Assembly: GCF_000005505.3 (NCBI RefSeq)
Contig: NC_016133.3
Location: 124,001 to 188,000, forward strand
Source: Brachypodium distachyon
Lineage: Eukaryota > Streptophyta > Magnoliopsida > Poales > Poaceae
Direction: 5' to 3'
DNA length: 64,000 bases
A program made the translations under genes and the position numbers. Within the stretch, counting starts at the first letter, position 1. Every line of letters starts with the position of its first letter. Of this stretch, positions 13,422-26,141 are shown piece by piece. A model generated the notes under the pieces. It was not told the origin of the DNA and did not search any database. It was given only the letters and a program-made list of their open reading frames with translations.

Positions 13422-13596
13422 GGGATCCCTAATGGCGAGGGATTTGGGGATTTTGGGGGGGGTTAACCCGATGAAGCAAAGGGGATGATGACGTCCCGAC
13501 CGGCATTCCGGGATCCCTAATGGCGAGGGATTTGGGGATTTTGGGGGGGTTAACCCGATGAAGCAAAGGGGATGATGACGTCCCGACCGGCATTCC
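13422..13596. repeat. 88-bp tandem duplication in UPL3 5' region
   Basis: Units 13422-13509 and 13510-13596 are identical except for one G in a G-run (8 versus 7). Each holds a TGACGTCC bZIP-type site (13489 and 13576) and GGTTAACCCGATGAAGC. They lie about 200-380 bases upstream of the UPL3 start codon. The near-identity points to a recent duplication or an assembly artefact. Confidence 0.9.
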
Positions 13597-13731
13597 TTTC
13601 CCGTTCTTCTTTTTCGGTTCCATGGTAATAATGATCTACGCAATAACAAGGCCAAGGTGTCAATGGCATGTACCATGGTTGATAAGATTGCTTTATCTTA
13701 GGCATTCACGTCAATTAAAAAAGACAACAAA

Positions 13732-13999
13732 ACATGTTGTACAATGGGTTATCTCTTGGTGTTCTATCTTAGAATTTATGTTTACATGAATAAAATTAAC
13801 TAAATAAATGCTAAGAAAATGTGAAATCTAGTACAATGGTAAAATTGCCTTGTCTTTGCCTTATCATTCTTGTGAAGAGATCATCTCTTAATTAAGAGAA
13901 GGCGTGTGTCTTTTCTTCGTTTCTCTCTCTTTCACATCAGATTTTATCCTATGTGGCATCGCTAAGAGAAGACTGACGTCACCCCAATGTACATGCCCT
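13732..13999. mobile_element. MITE-like element, copy 1
   Basis: The ends ACATGTTGTACAATGGG and CCAATGTACATGCCCT form an imperfect inverted repeat. The interior has ATCTCTTAATTAAGAGA palindromes. It is related along its length to the segment at 14262-14498 (shared GGTTATCTC, TTTCA.GTCAG-like text and GCTAAGA..AG..TGACGTCACC). This fits a non-autonomous DNA transposon family present twice upstream of UPL3; the superfamily is not assigned. Confidence 0.5.
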
Positions 14000-14261
14000 A
14001 ACGAACCTCTCGCTGCATTCTCATTCCTCAAAAAAAAAGACGGGAAGCATGTAACTTGAAAAAAATTGTTTTGTTCTAGGACACTAAAAATGTATTGGCT
14101 TATTGCGAAGGCGGCACGATTCGGCCAAGGGTTTACACACACAAAACATGGACAAGCAAAAAAGGAGAAGGAAAGACCGATAAGAAAAATGTTTGTGTAT
14201 TCTTTATCGATAAGAGTAATACATGAATAAATAAATAAATGAATTAGGGGATAAATAAATT

Positions 14262-14498
14262 AATGACGTCTTATATAATAGGTTATCTCCTGTTGTGATA
14301 TCTTCCAATTAATACCTGAATAAAAAATTAATTACACAAATGCAAATAATAGATTTAGTACTGTCTTATTTTTTTTATAAAAAAAGAGGTTATCTCTTAG
14401 TAAAAGGAGGCTCATTTTTATGCTCTGTCTTTCATGTCAGCAATATATGTCGTTGCTAAGATAAGTCTAACGTCACCATATTATTCCTGGCGAACACA
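14262..14498. mobile_element. MITE-like element, copy 2 (diverged)
   Basis: This is the diverged relative of the 13732-13999 element. It keeps the order GGTTATCTC, ATAGATTTAGTA, TTATCTCTTAGTA and CGTTGCTAAGATAAGTC followed by AACGTCACC. Terminal repeats are poorly preserved, so the boundaries are approximate. Confidence 0.4.
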
Positions 14499-14844
14499 TT
14501 TGAAGTTCGTGTTCTCTACTATATATTGGCACTTCCACATGACTAAGGAGGTAAGTTGGATTTCTTTCGTGATACAAAACCAGCGGTGGGACAAGCAGAA
14601 ACACCAAAAGACAAAATCACTGTCGTGGCATCCTCTAACCAAAAGGAAAAGAAACTGGAGAGAGGCCAACTATATCTACCAATACTCTATTCATCAGCTA
14701 CGGCGATTCATTATGCTTTCTGGACGGGATTTCAGTAGCCGAATAAGCTTGTCCGATCTCCCAGCACCTGCCTCCCCTCCTCCTCCTTGCTGCATTATTA
14801 TCATTAACATTAACAAACAACAATAAGAAGAATATTATTAGTTA

Positions 14845-14917
14845 CTCCCACCGATCCATAATAAGTGTCAAAATTGTACTAAATCCGAATCCGAGACACT
14901 TATTATGGATCGGAGAA
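14845..14917. mobile_element. Short Stowaway MITE remnant
   Basis: CTCCCACCGATCCATAATAA at the left mirrors the right end TTATTATGGATCGGAG. The short interior ACTAAATCC motif is typical of a small Stowaway family also seen at 45396 and 55626. The left TA is present; the right flank is eroded. Confidence 0.7.
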
Positions 14918-14976
14918 AACATTACCCAGGAATTAGGAAAGAATCAGACACATGCTCAAAAGTCAAAACCATACTA

Positions 14977-17900
14977 CTATATACTCTTGAGAGAGACTAT
15001 CAGCACCTTCTTGGTATCCGCAGCAGCATCCAATTCAGTGCCACTGAATTCTTTCAGCATCATACCTGCTACTGGCCGCAATCTCCTGCTTCACCAAATC
15101 ACACTCACAGGTCAATTTTCTTTTATTTTATCATCCCTTCTGGGTTTGGAAAAAGAATCACCTTGTAGTTTTCTTTGTCTTGCATGGCCTAGAAGCACAA
15201 AGGTCCTCCTTTTTATCTCTAACCCCCTCAGCCTCACGGTCATCCTTACTTAGAACCTTGACCATAAGCAAACACAGCTCAATCAGCAGAACCAAACAAA
15301 AAGATAGAGGCCGGGGGAAATTTCCCTCCATTTCAGAAAAACAAAACAAAAGGATAGAGCGCCTGTTTCTGTTGGTTTCCTAGCATTTTAAATCCCAGCC
15401 GAATGTAATCAGCGGCGTCTAGGTTTTCGCCCCATATTTGGTAATGGTGATTAAAGAACTTACTATTGATTGAGCTGTCAGACTAGACGCCAAGTGATTA
15501 AAGAACTTACTATCGAAACCTGAGACTAGACACCAAGTGATTAAAGAACTTACTACTGAAGCCTCCATCTGGGATTCCCTTTCATTCAGCACATGTGGAA
15601 GCATGTCTCCTGAGTCTCCATGATCATTCAAGTCGGACTCGCACACCGGTTCTTCAGGATTCTGCTGAACAGCACCCTGAACAAGAGGGAAAAAAAGAAT
15701 AAGCGATATGTCATATTCCCTATCAACTGTTCTTAGTCCTAGCAGAAACAGATACGAAGAATTTTACGACAGCATGACTCGAGTTACATGCAAGGATGAA
15801 TCGTCCTGAGATACATGAATAAACTAATGATGTGGTAACTATCTTGCTTCCCTACAGTTTTAAAGGGATTGATATGTTAAAGTTTTGGTGGAGCACACTA
15901 CCAAAGAGAGAATACAATATGCATCGCCGTGCCATCATGACCAACCCCTGCTGTCAACCCCAAACGAGAAAGAAAACTCCAAAGCATAAATGGAGAATCA
16001 ATAGATGCGACCGTAGAATACTATGAACAATCCAAAAAACATATAGTGAACTATTTTTTCTTTTGAGTCACATAGGTAGACAAAAATGAAAGTATTAGAT
16101 GATTACGTACCATCCCTTGCAACTCTAAGAAAGGCTGATTGGAGCTAACGTCAACCACCGCAGAGATCGCTTGCTGAGAGAAACTTGGACAATCATGATG
16201 CTTCATTGCTGTACAAAGATCGAGTAAAATTTTAAGAAAAATGCATCAGTGCCAACAGAATAACACGCATAATAAATAAGTTTGAACCTTCTATATCAGC
16301 ATTGTGTTGAATATCCTCCACTTTTATATTGTTGCTTAACGCTTCTTCACTTTGTTCCACAGGAGCTTTCTTGCCACAAACAGAAAACTGGGACAGGCTG
16401 GCCTGTTCACTCTTCATACATGGAAGAATATGAAGTTCTACAGAAATTATACTTGTATTTCAGTTGTTGTCTGCCAGTTTAAGAGCAGTCACACCACAAA
16501 GTGGACATCCAATTTGCACGCCATTATAAGTATGATACATAATTCCTGTGGACGTTACCAGGTTATTACCCAGCAAGAAGAAACAGAGAAATATAATCAA
16601 CCTGCAAAGCTTCGATCAGATGGGTGGTCCAAGTGACTGGTTGCATGTGCTACACCAGCGTCATGTGCAGGTATTTGCTCAGAGCAACTCCCAGAACTGC
16701 CCGGTTCCTTGTCAACCACTTGTGCAACTATCTGAATAAGAGAAAAATAAAGTAAAAAAAGATGCCAATATAGTATGTAGTACTTTTGAGTTTTGATTAT
16801 GGTCTAGAGAACACCCTTAAATTTGTTGGCACAAGAGCCACGTTTAAATGCAACATGAAACAACTCTACATACACTGCTGATTCGGTGCTCAACTGTAGA
16901 ACAAACAAAAGTATATTAGGAAGAAAGTTCCGACCGCATCTGTATCAGCTTTTGCCAATGATATGGCTTTTTCAGAAAACGTGAAAACAAGTGTTTGCGC
17001 ATCATTTCATTAAAGCCATACAACATAGAGCATACACCCTACATGAGCAACAGGAACACACTATGCTACTCACGGCAGTTTGTGCGACAGGTAGTTGTAA
17101 GCTATGACTTAAAAATTTACTAATTGCATTATATGGCATACAATATTGAAATATAGTCTTAACAGGGAGGTAGATGCTCGCTATTGAGGCAGAAGTACTG
17201 TATAAAGCAGAGCAGAAGATTCTATGAGAAGAGACAGGAAAAAATACACATGAGCAAGGAGATATGATGATTTGCCTATAGAGTTCTAATTCTAAAACAT
17301 GTTTATTTGACTATTGCATGACATAGCAGAAAAACACCCCCAGTTTCCAAGCCATTCATCATGCAGATATAAAACAGTATAACATAGAACAGCAAAAGTC
17401 AAGCATTATAACTTGAAGTTTTCTCAACTTACATGGACAGCATCTAATGCAGCGTCACTAGATCCCCGCTCAGTTTGATCAGATTGAGAAACCGAGCTTA
17501 GAGCAGCTTGACTAACGGTTACAGCATCACTTCGCTCAACAGGGGTATCTGCAGCAATTGGAAACTTCTCGTGTGAACGAGACTTGAGGTCGTTTAACTC
17601 CTTTTTCAGCTCTATAATTTGGATGTCCTTATCTATGAGCAATTCTCTCGTCCTTTTAGCAGCGCTCTCAGATTCCTACAGCCAAATACATGGGTTAAGG
17701 TGATACGAAAAGAAATTTTGTACGAACTAGTTATCGATTTAGTTGACAACTGTAAACACACAAAAAGCAATCAAATATACTATATTCACAATAATGAATT
17801 GTAAGAGAAGTACATTACAGCAGTATGTGACTATATTAACCATCCAGAGAGCTTATCATAATGAAGAGATGAACATTCAGCCAATTAAACATACATAAGA

Positions 17901-20900
17901 AGATAAAATGCTGCAAATTACCAAAAGCTTTTGCTTTGAAACAGCCCATAAAGTCCTGAAAAGGTTCTTCATTATTTGCTCACTTCTGGACACTCTTTGC
18001 AACTCTAAATTGAGAAACGCATCTGTACGCATGTATGAAAAAAGTCTTCGATAAGTGTTGCAATATGAGGCACTTCAACATGCTGAAGATATGTTCAGTT
18101 ATATTATAAAGAAGTACGATTGAGGAACAGGACCAGAACTAAAACTCTAGACAAGTAAAAGCCCCCAAATATGTCCATACAAAAACCATGAGATATTTAG
18201 ACAAATCAAATGTCGGTGCAGGTAAAAAGAACCTCTTTCAGAAACTTCAATATCATCAGGCTTATCAATAGTGTCCTTTCCTTTGGCCTGCAGAACATGA
18301 CACAGATGATAGTTCACTTAAAATTTCCAACTAAGATACCAAATGTCTATACTACAAATCATGTTTGTTGGGTTAAATTAAAACATGATCGAGAATGTGA
18401 TATTACAGCATTCAATAAAATCTATGGTCAATTTTCGTGCTTCTTTGGTTTAGGTTTCAGAAGTAAAGAATAAAAATTGGCACATTGGTCATTCAAGATA
18501 TATAACAATCCGTGCTCTCAAAACAAGAGCAGTTCTTTTGAATCATATCATAGAATCATATGGGGAAAATTATTAATCAAACCAATAATATGATCAAAAT
18601 GGTAAGATTTAACCATTTAGTTCATAAGGGGGCAGGCCAAGGTATGTAAAGATTATTCCAAAACGGAACTGTGAATCAACATGCACCACGACCGAACATC
18701 TCAACATCGCACTAATTTTTGTAGGCTCTGCATAGTACATAAGTTACATGGGCTAAACTCATTGGGAGACCAGACAGCAGTTTGTACCGTAAGGACTTCA
18801 GGCTTATGAACCTTCCTCTTTTTCCTATTCTCTTGGCAAATCAGGGAAGCATTACTTCTTTTTTGGGTAACCAAATCAGAAGAATCATCAAGGCTGGTGT
18901 ACCTGAAAAGATAACAGGACATAAAATGAACAATGAGTGGTACAAATATGCGTGTGCGTATCAACATTTTCTTGCCAATGCGACAGAATGACATTATAAA
19001 ACAAGCCAACGTGAAGTAATTTGAGTTTTGTCTTAGGGGCAAACACATTCTTGAAAAGCCTCAGGATTGGACTAAGTATTACTACTATCACCTTCATCGC
19101 ATTCCCCATCTCTATGAAAAATTGTAAGGGAGGACCGGAGAGTATAATTCGAGCCCATGAGGACTTGAACACAGGTGGTGGGATTGTATATCCACTCCCC
19201 TACTCAAGTGAGCTAGGCGTTCCTTCGTCACATTTCCTTTGATTTGGGGCAACTTCAAAAGATCCTATCAAATCAGCAGCTCTCTTGTATAACATAATAT
19301 TGATGCCATCAAGTATCGCACTTCCCCTCCTTTTCCAAAAAAATAATATTGCACTTCCAAATAGCAAGGCCAGCCCTGGCGTAGGAGGAAAACGATATAG
19401 GAAATGAAAAAAGAAGCTTATGTATAGCTAAAGCAATAGCAAGAGGCCAGTCTTACATTTACCATGCAGCCTCACTTATATTCCCTCTTACATATGACAA
19501 ATTACATGCACCCGTGCTATACGGTGATTCATTGAACAAAATACTATGGTTCGGTCTTTTTCCATACCTTTTCTCTGATTCCCTGACATAACAATTATGT
19601 TTGCTATAACCAACATACTAACAGACACATATATGTTATTGCAAAGATTTCAATAGAGGACTCCTTTACAGCACGTTTGGCACGCATCATTTGGACATAG
19701 AATTGTAAAATTCATTTTGAATTCCACAAAACAACTTGTTTGGTTGCCACGGAATTGGCCACGGGAATTCAATCTCAAGTTCCATGTAATCACACCATAA
19801 CTAGCCTCAATTCTTTTCTAAAAGTCATCATTTCTCTAGAATTGTCTCTCACTCTTCAATTCCATGTGGTAGACAAACATGATTTTTTAACCCGGAATTC
19901 AAATTCAACCAAATGAAATCCTATCAAAAATTGGATTTCATTTCCTTTTCATCAAATGAAATGAATTCTTGGTTGCCAAACGAGCTGTTAGATCTTTTAC
20001 TTGATCCTAATAGAAAATATCATAAATGTTAAGATGGGATTGAAGTGCGCAAATTAGACTAGGCTAAAGTCTAGTTGGTGAGATGAGATGCAATCTAACA
20101 TATCTACGCCCGTTGTGAGCTTCCCTTTCTTCTCAAGCACAACAAAAGGCAGGGAGAAGAAAAAAAGAAGGAAAGTGTGTCAGTCAAGCAGTAAAGGAAG
20201 TACCTTATTTTCATGTAAGGAGATGCCTGTCTGAGTAAAAATGATGTATCCGAATAATCACCATCTCCCGGTTTCACATTCAAAATCTGAAACAGTAGAA
20301 ACAATAATTAAAATACAGTACACTCCTAAATAATCAGTATGCAATATGTACAGTACACCTCAGAGTAGTAGTGTCAGTGGCTGCACTCAGATTGCAAATG
20401 ACTTGCGAAATGTGCCTTTGGCAGAAATTTTTAACATATTGATACATCATTCACAATAGCCAGTAGGAATAAAAATACAATGTCAGGATCCAACAATATG
20501 TCTATCCCAGAATCCAAGGATAAAGCATGTTCAACAAAATATTTTAACTAGTAAGGCACGTTATCTCGGAAGCTGTTGACAAGGTAAACAGATCATTTAA
20601 GCTCAGAAGGGCGTACCAGAGTCATTCTTTTCCTTCCTTCCAGGTAGTCTCTCAAGTACCTTGTCAACTTTGAAATACAAAATATTTAGGATGAATAAAA
20701 ACGAAATTTCAAATCCAATGTAATACTATGTTTATTACCATTGATGAATTAGATGATATTCAGGTTAAAAAGGTGATACTATTTATACTTGAAAACCAAT
20801 TGCATAAATAGGTTTGAAGAGTATAAAAATGAGTGAGCACAAATAGAGTAATGTTTATTAGCAAGCTAGTAGATACATGGAATCCAAGTTGCACAAGATA

Positions 20901-23831
20901 TAATTCAAATATGCGAAGTCAGTAGCTTAGTTGGGAACAGAGATATGACTCATGAGCACATACAAAATAGGCTGCTAAGCCCATTACTTATTAGATCAAC
21001 ACTTGTAGACTGTTGGATCCCTAAGCAGAAGGAAACATCTTCGTCAAACATGCATTAGGACCTTGATTAAGAACACAAAAGTGATGGGGATTGTTCGCAG
21101 TATCCCAGCAAAAGGAACAAAAAAAGAAGATTCGATCTGCATACTTTGCTTATTTCAAAAGAGAATAGTGTCGGCAGATATACCAATGAGTTCTTGAAAT
21201 GTTTTTCCAAGGTTTTCTTCTGTTTTTTCTGATGATCTAACAAAGCCTGCAGTTACCGAAGTTGAAAAGAAAGCCATGATTAGCTAGGAGGCATAACTAA
21301 CTGATAGGTAAATGCAAAAAAAATCAAAGGTATTTTGCAAGCATCATGTGCTGTGAAAAAAGAGCTACAGAAGAAAAGCCATTTGGAAGTACCCTCAAAC
21401 AGAGACCGAAAACCATGGATGTGTTGTTGATGAAGTTACTCTCTAACAGCCTTGAACCCTGCAAGTGAAAGATTAGAAGCAATGTACACAAAAGATAATA
21501 TCCAGTACAAGAAAAGGTGTTACGGCATGGTTTCATTCATGATCACTGCTATGCAACACAAGTAATAGTGGTCGATAAACAGACCTTATTTCCAGTACAT
21601 TTTTTTCGCTCCGCGCCGGCAAGGTCTGCTATGGTCAGTACAGATCCACTGATCTGGTGCTCACTCTGTAGGTCATTGTTTTTAGGAATGGCACGTATAG
21701 TGATAATGCACTGTGATCGGCTGCAAAACAATATTAAATTAATCTTAAAATGGTCATATAGAATTGTGACTGAAAACTAAGAAGATAAAAAACTAAAATC
21801 AAGAAGCATTGAGACTTAGGAAGGAAAGATAATGGAAAAACAATGCCCAGTATTCAGGATAAAGTGTGCTTTATTATTATTAAAGATCACATTAAAAAAA
21901 TTGTACAGGAAACTAAAATCAAGAGGCGTTGAGACTTAGGAAGGAAAGATAATGGAAAAACAATGCCCAGTATTCAGGATAAAGTGTTCTTTATTATTAT
22001 TAAAGATTACGTTAAAAGATTTGTACATGAAACATGCCTTGACTCGCTGTTAGCATTTGTTGCAGCTGTGCTACGCTTAAGCATACCATGTGAAACCAAG
22101 CTCTCGGCATCCATTGAATTTGAAATGGCAACCTGCAAAACAAATAATAGCAAACAACTTATTGCATGCTACTAAGACTATTTAGTATAGATACACAATG
22201 CAAGTCAAATGGCAGGTGCCATTCCAAAATCCCATCTATCAGGTTAGAAATATAGGTTAGTTTCGGCAAGGAAGTCATGGCCATGCCGTTGGAATTGACA
22301 TCAGAGTAATACTATATACCTCTTTAAGCCCTTTAATTGTTGTTGATGTTGACTGCTGGAGGACAAGATCTGCTGCATCAGACAGTAGGTCGAGAATCCG
22401 TTCTCCTTTGCCTTCACAAAGTATCTCAAACATTGACAAGGAAAAAAATCTGCCAGTGTGAAAGGGAACTCATTACGGGGTAATAGTTGTTATTTAAAAG
22501 CTTCCACCACAGGTAGGAAACCTACCGTGGGACTTGTTTTTGCAGATCATGTTAGATATTTGAGAAAAGGTGAACAAAGGTCCCACGTTATTATATGGAA
22601 ACCAAGGGATGGTTTACATGCATGAATTAAAAAGGCGAAGTTCATGCTAGAAATCCAGAACTATCGACCGTTTTCTAATTTCAGAACTTATAGACTTGCA
22701 TTGCATCTTTAATTACTTTCTGAAGTATTTTTTGCATTTGTATTCAAGATACAGCATTTGGCCTCTGTCCTAGCACATGACAGTTATATTATATGAAGCC
22801 TATACATGAGTAGAGTGTACCATTGGGGCAGTAAAAAGGCCAAAAGATACATACCTTGTTGGTTGATTGCCACCGTCGCTTTCATCTGTTATGTTGAAGA
22901 TTTTCTGTAGCGTGAGTGGTACTATACCAGGATTTCTTGGAGTTCCAAAGACGGTATGCGTTTTTCCAGACCCTGTCGGACCCATTGCAACAAGAAGGCC
23001 ACTCTTTCCTCCCAAGAACTCATCCACAAGCGGATTCATCACTTCAGTGAAGATATCATGCTGTGCGGAAGGATATAAATAGCATGTCAGCAAATGCATA
23101 GGGCCATAGGCAGAGAGTGAGTAAAGATTAGCTAAATGACGGGCAGATAAACAAAGACGTCTGCTCTAAAATCGACAGCAACAAAGACAATGCTGCGGTG
23201 AATTATGTTAACTCCATGTCGTAGGCAAGCCGAACACCAAGAAGTAATAGATGCAAATCGTAAGGGTTTGGCTTGTTGTAAAAGTGGGGGATTCCGAGCC
23301 GGTTAATTTTACCTGCGAGGATTCGGGTGGTAAGACGGCGGAGAAGCCGTCGAAGACCTCGGTGCGGCCGCGCTTGAGGTCGACGAGCTTGGACTGCGGG
23401 ACGGTGAGCGCGACGGAGTTGGCGCCGGTGGCGACGAGGCAGACCCCGGCGCCGGCGCCGGCTCCGTCCTGCTGCTTGCTGGGCTTCCTGGCCTGTTCCT
23501 TGGCCTTGGGGTTGGGGTTGGGGAGGCGGCTGCTAGGCTTGCAGCGCTGTCGCTCGGGGCCTGGAAGCGGGCGGATGCGGAGGTACACCTTGAGCCGCTC
23601 GTCCTGCGACGAGGACGAGGAGGATAACGCGGCGGCGCTGGCGGGAGTTGGAGTGGGGGGAGGAGGGGAAATGCTGGGAGCGTCGGCGGCAGCGGGTGCT
23701 GCTGCGGCTTCGTCGAGCAGGGTGGAGACGGTGGGTTTAGGTTTGGCGGAGCGGAGAGGGGTGGGGGGCGGCCTGGCGCGGCGGGGAGGGTTGCGGCGGA
23801 CGGTGGTCGGAGGAGCCGGAGAGGCCGCCAT
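14977..23831 (-). CDS. Kinesin-6 family motor protein
   Basis: Kinesin motors couple ATP hydrolysis to movement on microtubules; the KIN-6 class is linked to the spindle midzone in animals and poorly studied in plants. Exons: 23313-23831, 22855-23060, 22320-22449, 22038-22132, 21585-21720, 21393-21458, 21184-21246, 20617-20667, 20204-20286, 18788-18902, 18233-18287, 17922-18022, 17433-17675, 16602-16731, 16288-16437, 16111-16208, 15554-15676, 15162-15256, 14977-15085, about 855 residues. The P-loop GPTGSGKTHT is at about 200, switch I reads NSESSRSQ (about 314), switch II DLAGAE (about 349), then the class-typical NFINNTSMVFGLCLR. A heptad-rich segment follows (about 540-650), with a basic tail RPCKTKKTTRRLRP. 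Intron 4 has a GC donor. The exon 17 donor lies in a three-fold repeat. Exons 14-19 are less certain than the motor. Confidence 0.88.
15447..15555 (-). repeat. Three tandem copies of a 5' splice site
   Basis: On the minus strand TAGTAAGTTCTTTAATCAC occurs at 15555-15537, 15512-15494 and 15465-15447. Each carries a consensus donor GTAAGT after kinesin exon 17. Spacing is 43 and 47 bases. The linkers also share CTTGG.GTCTAGTCT, so the unit is about 45 bp tandemly repeated. Confidence 0.9.
19669..19987. mobile_element. Tourist (PIF/Harbinger) MITE in kinesin intron 9
   Basis: The element begins CAGCACGTTTGGCA and ends in the inverted CCAAACGAGCTG. It is flanked on both sides by TTA, the 3-bp target duplication typical of PIF/Harbinger. 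It is 319 bp, AT-rich and lacks a transposase. Repeated GAATTCAAATTC-like blocks fill the interior. Confidence 0.8.
21791..22030. repeat. 120-bp tandem duplication in kinesin intron 4
   Basis: Units 21791-21910 and 21911-22030 are more than 90 percent alike by eye (both contain AACTAAAATCAAGA/GG, AATGCCCAGTATTCAGG and TTTATTATTATTAAAGAT). The copy nearer exon 4 ends 8 bases short of the exon border. This makes up most of the intron that uses a GC donor. Confidence 0.92.
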
Positions 23832-24406
23832 GATCGCTTCTCGTTTGGAATCGGCGATTTGCCCTCCGCCGCTCTACGAAAATTGAAAAATGCCTTGGCA
23901 ACGACGGAGAGGCATTCAATTTCAAATGGCGTCTGCTCCAAACATCCACCGTCCATACATATGGTTACCAGATGCACTCACTCGTATTCGTATATCCATT
24001 GTGTGTTTTTTAAAAAAAAAATATCAAACCTGTTTTTTTTTAGAAAACACGGCACTGACCGACGACAGAGCGAACACATCTTAAATTGACGGAGGCACAC
24101 CACAAACGCGCATCCTAGCCCACGTCACTTTCACAAGAAAAAACATCGTCAGGATAAAAATGTTCTCCACCACCATTGTAACCATTTCTTGGTTGTGACA
24201 GTATTTATTATTTCAGTTTAGCTATTGAGAAATTGTCTTTTCTTTGAAAAAAGAAGTTGTATAGTATGTTTTTTTTAAAAGAAAATTGTCTGTTTTTGAG
24301 TGCTCAACCATTCGGATCAACAGCAGCACGTTATAGAAAGGAGAATGGGGATGGCTAATTATGATGATTTAAAGTAGTTTAGAAATCTGTTTGCAGAACT
24401 GGGTGG
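23832..24406. other. Kinesin promoter and F-box 3' flank
   Basis: The region upstream of the kinesin start codon is AT-rich with several A and T runs. I see no clear TATA box and no coding sequence. The distal part presumably holds the 3' untranslated region of the F-box gene on the minus strand. Confidence 0.4.
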
Positions 24407-25845
24407 TTAAAAATCGTGTTGGCCATCTAGCGAATCATCATCGTCCTCCTGGCAGCACGCCGCAACGATCCTCTTGGAAGCACGGCGCCGGCCGCCGGCG
24501 CGATCGGTGGAGCGGCGTCTCTTGTTGTTGTTATTGTTGTTGGCCGGTGATGATGGTTTCCGGGATCGCATGGCATGCAGCAAATCGTGCTGGAACTGCT
24601 GTTGCTGCCGCCGCTCGTCACGAAGCACACAAAGAAATGAATCGTCCTGGAAGGCGAGGCGAGGCGAGAGCAGGCTGGGGCGGTAGCCGCCGTAGACGTT
24701 CCCGCGCTGGTCCTCGGTCCATGGCGTCTCCGGCAGCCGGATCCGCTCGTCCCACGCCGACACCAAGACCTTGCTGCCGTCGTCCATCACCATCCATTGC
24801 TTCTTCTTGCTGCTATCAATGTCGTACTTGTAGAGACGGTCGTTGATCCTGTAGCAGAGCATCCCGTCGAACCAGGCGCCCGTCAGCTGCTCGTCGTAAT
24901 GCTCCTCTCCCTCGTCGGTGCCGATGTAGAAGGTGTGGAGCAGTTCCCAGGTGGCGCCGTCGTCGGCGTCGAGCCAGAAGCTGAGCAGGCGGCGGTCGAA
25001 GGCGTGCGCGGCGACGCAGAGGCGGCCGCGGAGGTCCAAGGCGTGCACCGCCGCGAACTCCGCCTCGTACTCCGGGAGGCGGCGCGTGCGGTGCTCCTCG
25101 GTGGCCACGTCGATGGCCAGCAGCCTGTCGGGCGCGTGGCGGCCGCGCGCCTCGTACTCGGGCCGCGTCAGCACCACGTACAGCTCGCCGCCCACCAGCG
25201 CCGGCGGCGGCGGCGTGCGCGGGCCGAACCCCGCGTGGTACGGGAACTTGCGCGGGTGCCGCCGCCACCCGCCGGAGCCGCCGGGGCCGAGCGTGTAGAC
25301 GTCGAGGTAGTTGAGGTCGGGGCTTTCGTAGTCGTCGGGGAAGAAGGGGAAGGAGAGGTGGAAGAGCTTGTACTGGCCGGTCCGCGGGGCGTGCCCCATG
25401 GCGAAGACGCGGCGGCTGATCTTGGAGGCGGACTTGATCTTGGGCGGCGGAGGGACCCGAATCCTGTCGCCGGGGATGGCCGGGTTGCAGATGAAGACGG
25501 GCCAGTTCTTGACGCCGGACGCCAGGCAGAGGAAGCCGTTGCAGGCGTTGGTCGGGCTGTATGCGGCGGCGAGGTCGGTGATTCGGGGCATGGGCATGGC
25601 CTTTGACGACGACGACGGTTGAGGACGATCGCCTCAAGGCTCTGCCCCGGCGCGCGGATCTCCGTCACCAGCAAGGTCTCGCATCCGCCGGAGACGACGT
25701 GGGTGGCCTTGCCGTGGAGCGTGCGGAAGGAGGGGTCCGCGACGACGGCGCGCCATGGCTTGCAGACGCAGCAGCAGCTGGCCACGTCCCTCGTCGGCAG
25801 CCGGAGCAGGATGTCACGCAAGATAGCCTCGGGCACAAATTCCAT
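24407..25845 (-). CDS. F-box protein gene, disrupted by one frameshift
   Basis: F-box proteins bind SKP1 through the F-box and present substrates to SCF ligases. The ATG at 25845 opens directly into an F-box (EAILRDILLRLPTRDVASCC, then CKPWRAVVADPSF). That frame continues to LEAIVLN near 25615. The rest of the protein is in another frame, from about 25610 to the stop at 24407. It starts SSSSKAMPMPRITDLAAAYS and continues into beta-propeller-like text (CNGFLCLAS, LLAIDVATEEHR, YKYDID), ending with a basic KRRR tract. The shift falls in a (GAC)n/(GTC)n run at 25605-25616. The second frame has a stop just upstream (25634-25636), so a single start cannot cover both parts. A 1-base loss explains it; a sequencing error or a very small intron are alternatives. 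Intact length would be about 480 residues. A TATATA-rich stretch lies near 25890. Confidence 0.75.
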
Positions 25846-26141
25846 TGTACCGTTTCGTGTTATCGATTGATGGCTCTGATCACATATGTATATATGTATA
25901 GCCTTGGATGGAATCCATTTCCGAGTCGAACAAGGAAGGAACATTTGAATACTCTGCTCTGTTGGATGCAATGCAATTCAATCACGAATTAATATAGCTA
26001 CTAAGCCCGATGGACGTACATTTGAATAGACTGATGAATGGATAATGCAGGGCTAATTTGATCGATCCTAGCTAGTTAATTAATTAGTGTAGTTCTCAGT
26101 TGCTAATGATGATGGGTCTCATCTAAGAACCGGGCTGGCAG

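Noticed and set aside
24797..25637. Plus- and minus-strand frames of about 270 codons over the F-box gene
   Set aside because: They are shadows in GC-rich DNA; the F-box and propeller motifs identify the real frames.
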